From Nematostella vectensis (lineage: Eukaryota > Cnidaria > Anthozoa > Actiniaria > Edwardsiidae), in NCBI RefSeq assembly GCF_932526225.1, contig NC_064037.1, positions 1,984,001-2,048,000 of the forward strand: 64,000 nucleotides of DNA, in the 5' to 3' direction. Every line of letters starts with the position of its first letter. Position 1 is the stretch's first letter. Under the pieces are notes generated by a model. The model searched no databases. It was not told the DNA's origin and worked only from the letters and a program-made list of their open reading frames with translations. Shown one piece after another: positions 61,100 to 64,000 of the stretch. The position numbers and the translations under genes were made by a program.

Positions 61100-62279
61100 C
61101 TATTTGCCTGTGTTAGTCAGGGCCCCAGCACCGCCACCATAGCCATAGCCCTTAGGCCCAAAGTTCTTGCCATAGCATCCCTTGCAATAAATCTCACCTG
61201 CAAACAGAACGATACCATTAGAAGAGGTTTTTCCTACTAATTAATTGACAAATCATAGATTTTTTTTTACTGCAAACCCGCAAACCCATCTCCCCATCAG
61301 CAAATCCACAATGGTGTTACGTATGAAAAGTATAATAACTAGATATTCTCCAAAAAGGGAAGCTGGGTCAAGAGTTCAGACCGTAAGTCATGCATCTCTC
61401 ATTTGTGGATAAGAATTATTATGAAAAATATACATGGTTTTTCAAGCTTGCCCCAAACGACAAGCCTTAATATATCACTGAAATTTGTCACTTTAATAGG
61501 AGTGGCAACTGCATAATATGACTTAAAATAGTGGCCTCTTCCTTTAGGGGGCGGGGTTGTACCATCCTATGAGAAAAGTCTAACATCTAGCTATTACTCT
61601 CACTTAAACTTTATGCTGAAACTCACAGAAAGGACTACATCATAAGTAGGAGCAATCATCTTTTATGATATAAATATCACAGCATTTTTATTGAGCCAAC
61701 TATTTCAATAGCATGCAAGTCAATAAACTGCATTGATGGTGGTTTGTCATGTGAGTGACATGATGAGGATGCACTCGCAGTTAGAAAAATATTACTTCAA
61801 TCCATCTGTCAGTTTTGTTTTGTTGAATTGAAAGCTAAAATTCACAGTCGTAGGTAGAGGTTGATTAATTGAATATGAGAACAATAACAGCCCTGAAAAG
61901 AGGCTGGCTTATCTGTACCCTCCTGCAAAGAGCTTTCTGTTTCACTTGTTTCCTTTGCTCCCTGTGTCGCTAAAGGAAATAAGGGACACAGAAAGCTCTG
62001 CGAAGGAGGGTAGCTAATCTTGCTAAAAAATACCAGAATGTGGGGAGATTATGAACTCCTCAAGAATGTGGGAAGATTGAGAGCTCCTGTATACATACAA
62101 TCCAAAATTTTAAGCTTACCATCTTTGTCAGCGAGGTTAGTGCTGTCTAAGCTTTTATTGCAGCATTTGCAAGTTAGACATGACTTATGCCACTTCTTGC
62201 CTATAGCCAACCGTTCTTCAGCCTTGTACACTGTCTTGCTGCACCTTGGACACTTCTCACCACCGCCAAACTGAGGCAT
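61100..62279 (-). CDS. Single-LIM cysteine- and glycine-rich protein (CRP / Mlp60A-like)
   Basis: Coding exons 62120-62279 and 61100-61197 join in phase 1 to an 85-aa protein. One LIM domain shows CPRC, HKSC, CKCC and CKGC zinc-ligand groups, followed by the CRP hallmark [14 protein letters not shown] and a short tail. Length and layout match the one-LIM muscle LIM proteins (Drosophila Mlp60A, about 92 aa). Family members bridge alpha-actinin and actin structures and enter the nucleus. The ATG lies two bases after the acceptor, so an untranslated first exon is required; a GTAAGT donor at 63876 marks a candidate. The acceptor and start codon are triplicated upstream. Confidence 0.93.
61916..62012. 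mobile_element. Short foldback sequence in the LIM gene intron
   Basis: TACCCTCCTGCAAAGAGC...TCTGT (61916-61940) is nearly the complement of 61988-62012, with two or three mismatches over 25 bp. Probably a hairpin element; no target duplication assigned. Confidence 0.55.
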
Positions 62280-62445
62280 GCTACAAGACATGCAAGTGAA
62301 AAATAAGCCTACCCATTGTCTTCCAAACTGAGGCATGCTACAAGACATGCAAGTGAAAAATAAGCCCACCCATTGTCTTCCAAACTGAGGCATGCTACAA
62401 GACATGCAAGTGAAAAATAAGCCTACCCATTGTCTTCCAAACTCT
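62268..62445. repeat. 57-bp repeat triplicating the acceptor and start codon of the LIM gene
   Basis: Three units at 57-bp spacing. On the gene strand each carries CTTGCATGTCTTGTAG then CATGCCTCAGTTTGG, the acceptor and first codons (MPQFG). The unit is 19 codons and open, so an upstream acceptor would give a longer N-terminus in frame. Confidence 0.94.
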
Positions 62446-63876
62446 GTCATCTCCCATAGTGAAACATTTCATTCCCCTTCATTTGAAATAAGACCACACC
62501 CTCTCTATGCCTCCAGGCGCGTAAACAGGGGCGCGCAGGGTGCACACATCCACCCTTGGCGGCCATTGGGTCATTTCTTCTAATGGAATCTTCAAATACT
62601 ATGCTTTCTCCATATGATTCATATGACTGCGCACCCCACCCCCCTTAGCCAATCCTGGGTACACCTCTGGCCTTGGAAACATCATTTTGCCCCTTTATGT
62701 AGGGGCAGATCTAGAGTTCTAAAATTGGGGGTTAGACATTATTTTGAACCATCAACAGTGACAGCATGTAATAAAAAATGAATAGCTGCACTTGATAGCT
62801 AAAAACTTTATTGTATAGAACATTTTGTTTCTATTGTAATGAGATGTGTTTGGGATTTGCTGATGGCAGAAAACAAACTTTTACAAAAAATAAAATAAAT
62901 AAATTTGTCACCCATTTTGTAGCCCTCTACAGCCTTTTGTAGCTTGGGAATATACCAGATTTACAAGAGCACTTGAAGCTGGAGTGGGTAAGGCCAGGAA
63001 GGAAAGGCGTCCCTCCGCGCAACTGCTGCTGGAGTAAGCATGGGCAGAGGGGTAAGCCGTCCCCCAAACGCCCAACGTTTTTCTCATCTATATCACATTA
63101 CATTGGCACCCCAAAGTGAATGTGCTCCCCCCCCCCCCCCCCATAAATTCGCTCATGTTATGACAAACCTTGCCAAAGTTATTAAATTTCTTCTATGGCT
63201 CTAAGCAAGTATTGATATCCTTATGGCACAAATAACCTTACATTTCTCAGGTTTAAACGCTTAACATAATTTCAAAATTGCTATAGATGGATTAAAAATG
63301 CGCGCAGGCCTTATAGAATCCAAGTCTTATTTGATGTCCTCTGGAAACGAAACCTTAAGTGAAACAGATTCATTAAATGAAAATTAACCAGTGGACAAGC
63401 GCTATATATACAAATAAATTATTATATTCGAATTATTAGTATTTTAAGGCTTTTAAGCGTTCAAAATGCGTATTATTATATTTAGTAATATATAGCCATA
63501 CCCCAAATCAACACGAACTCGTTTATGTCGTTTATCGCTTCGCTCGTCATAAGAGCTGCATTATCACATTATGAATTGTTGAAACATCAAACGAATATGC
63601 ATAGTCGAATGCCGATTTGATTAGCTAGTGAAACAAGCATTCTTAGAAATAATTTTCAAAGTTATAGTGGTACATAATCATGACTCATGGAAAGTTATTT
63701 TTGTTGGCCAAAAGTCGACTACGAGATTAAGTTAAGTTTATATAGTTTACGTTTTGGTCAATTGCGCCTTTGCAAAATTTGTAATGAGAATACTTAAACA
63801 GAAGGCGCCCCAGTGCGAGCAATATAAAACTTGAAAAGCAGACGAAGAAGTAAGGTAAATAGTTAGAATAACTTAC
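62446..63876. other. Presumed first intron of the LIM gene
   Basis: No coding sequence is recognised. Ends resembling the CAGGCCCGTACCCAG family occur at about 62513 (CCAGGCGCGTAAACAGG) and 62656 (complement CCAGAGGTGTACCCAGG), perhaps a decayed MITE. A C homopolymer lies at about 63127-63142. Confidence 0.4.
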
Positions 63877-64000
63877 CTGACTTTAGCGTGTTAGGTCGAG
63901 AATGTCGCTTGCTCCACTTTACGTGTGAAGACGATATGCAGATATTATCACCACCTCCCATCATTAATATTCATGTTGGCACACGATTGGTTCGTTGGGA
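63877..64000 (-). other. Candidate untranslated first exon of the LIM gene
   Basis: CTAAAGTCAG followed by GTAAGT on the minus strand (exon end 63877) is a strong donor, and no donor with a coding start is needed because the ATG is in the next exon. The upstream limit lies near or beyond the window edge. Confidence 0.4.

Overview
The window looks like nuclear DNA of a cnidarian, most probably a sea anemone such as Nematostella. This rests on gene content and architecture: GT-AG introns, a multi-domain ShKT secreted protein, animal orthologues of CCP5/AGBL5, DHX36, RFESD and a single-LIM CRP, and AT-rich non-coding DNA full of minisatellites and small inverted-repeat transposons. There is one assembly gap (N run, 17503-17702). 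No RNA gene, operon or CRISPR array was seen. The species call is an inference.

Layout. 1-3660 is the decayed end of a GC-rich Polinton-like or virus-like element: a PolB-type polymerase remnant joined to a superfamily-1 helicase and a zinc HNH module, facing a DDE integrase tail to tail. 4646-6509 (minus) is a complete three-exon cytochrome P450 with a 22-bp minisatellite against its 5' end. 7140-15338 has no gene I can support, only two inverted-repeat elements. 15339-20152 (plus) is a split ShKT-domain secreted protein gene; 20595-23683 (minus) holds the last three exons of an unrecognised gene, convergent with it. 24725-25540 (minus) is a frameshifted OB-fold-like gene. 29130-34339 (minus) is CCP5/AGBL5 (8 coding exons, 818 aa). 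34997-59610 (minus) is DHX36 (29 coding exons, 1111 aa), whose introns hold most of the repeats plus a 3.46-kb foldback element. 59800-60516 (plus) is RFESD, divergent from DHX36 across 189 bp. 61100-62279 (minus) is a small CRP-type LIM protein.

Exon models were built by hand from splice consensus, unbroken phase across every junction and remembered family conservation. The CCP5, DHX36, P450, RFESD and LIM models each give an open reading frame with a total length divisible by three.

Most striking observation: at least a dozen minisatellites are amplified copies of real exon-intron junctions. Their repeat units contain the donor or acceptor together with adjoining exon bases, giving tens to about a hundred duplicate splice sites beside the authentic one. 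This occurs in five or six independent genes here and looks like a local or genome-wide mutational habit rather than chance.
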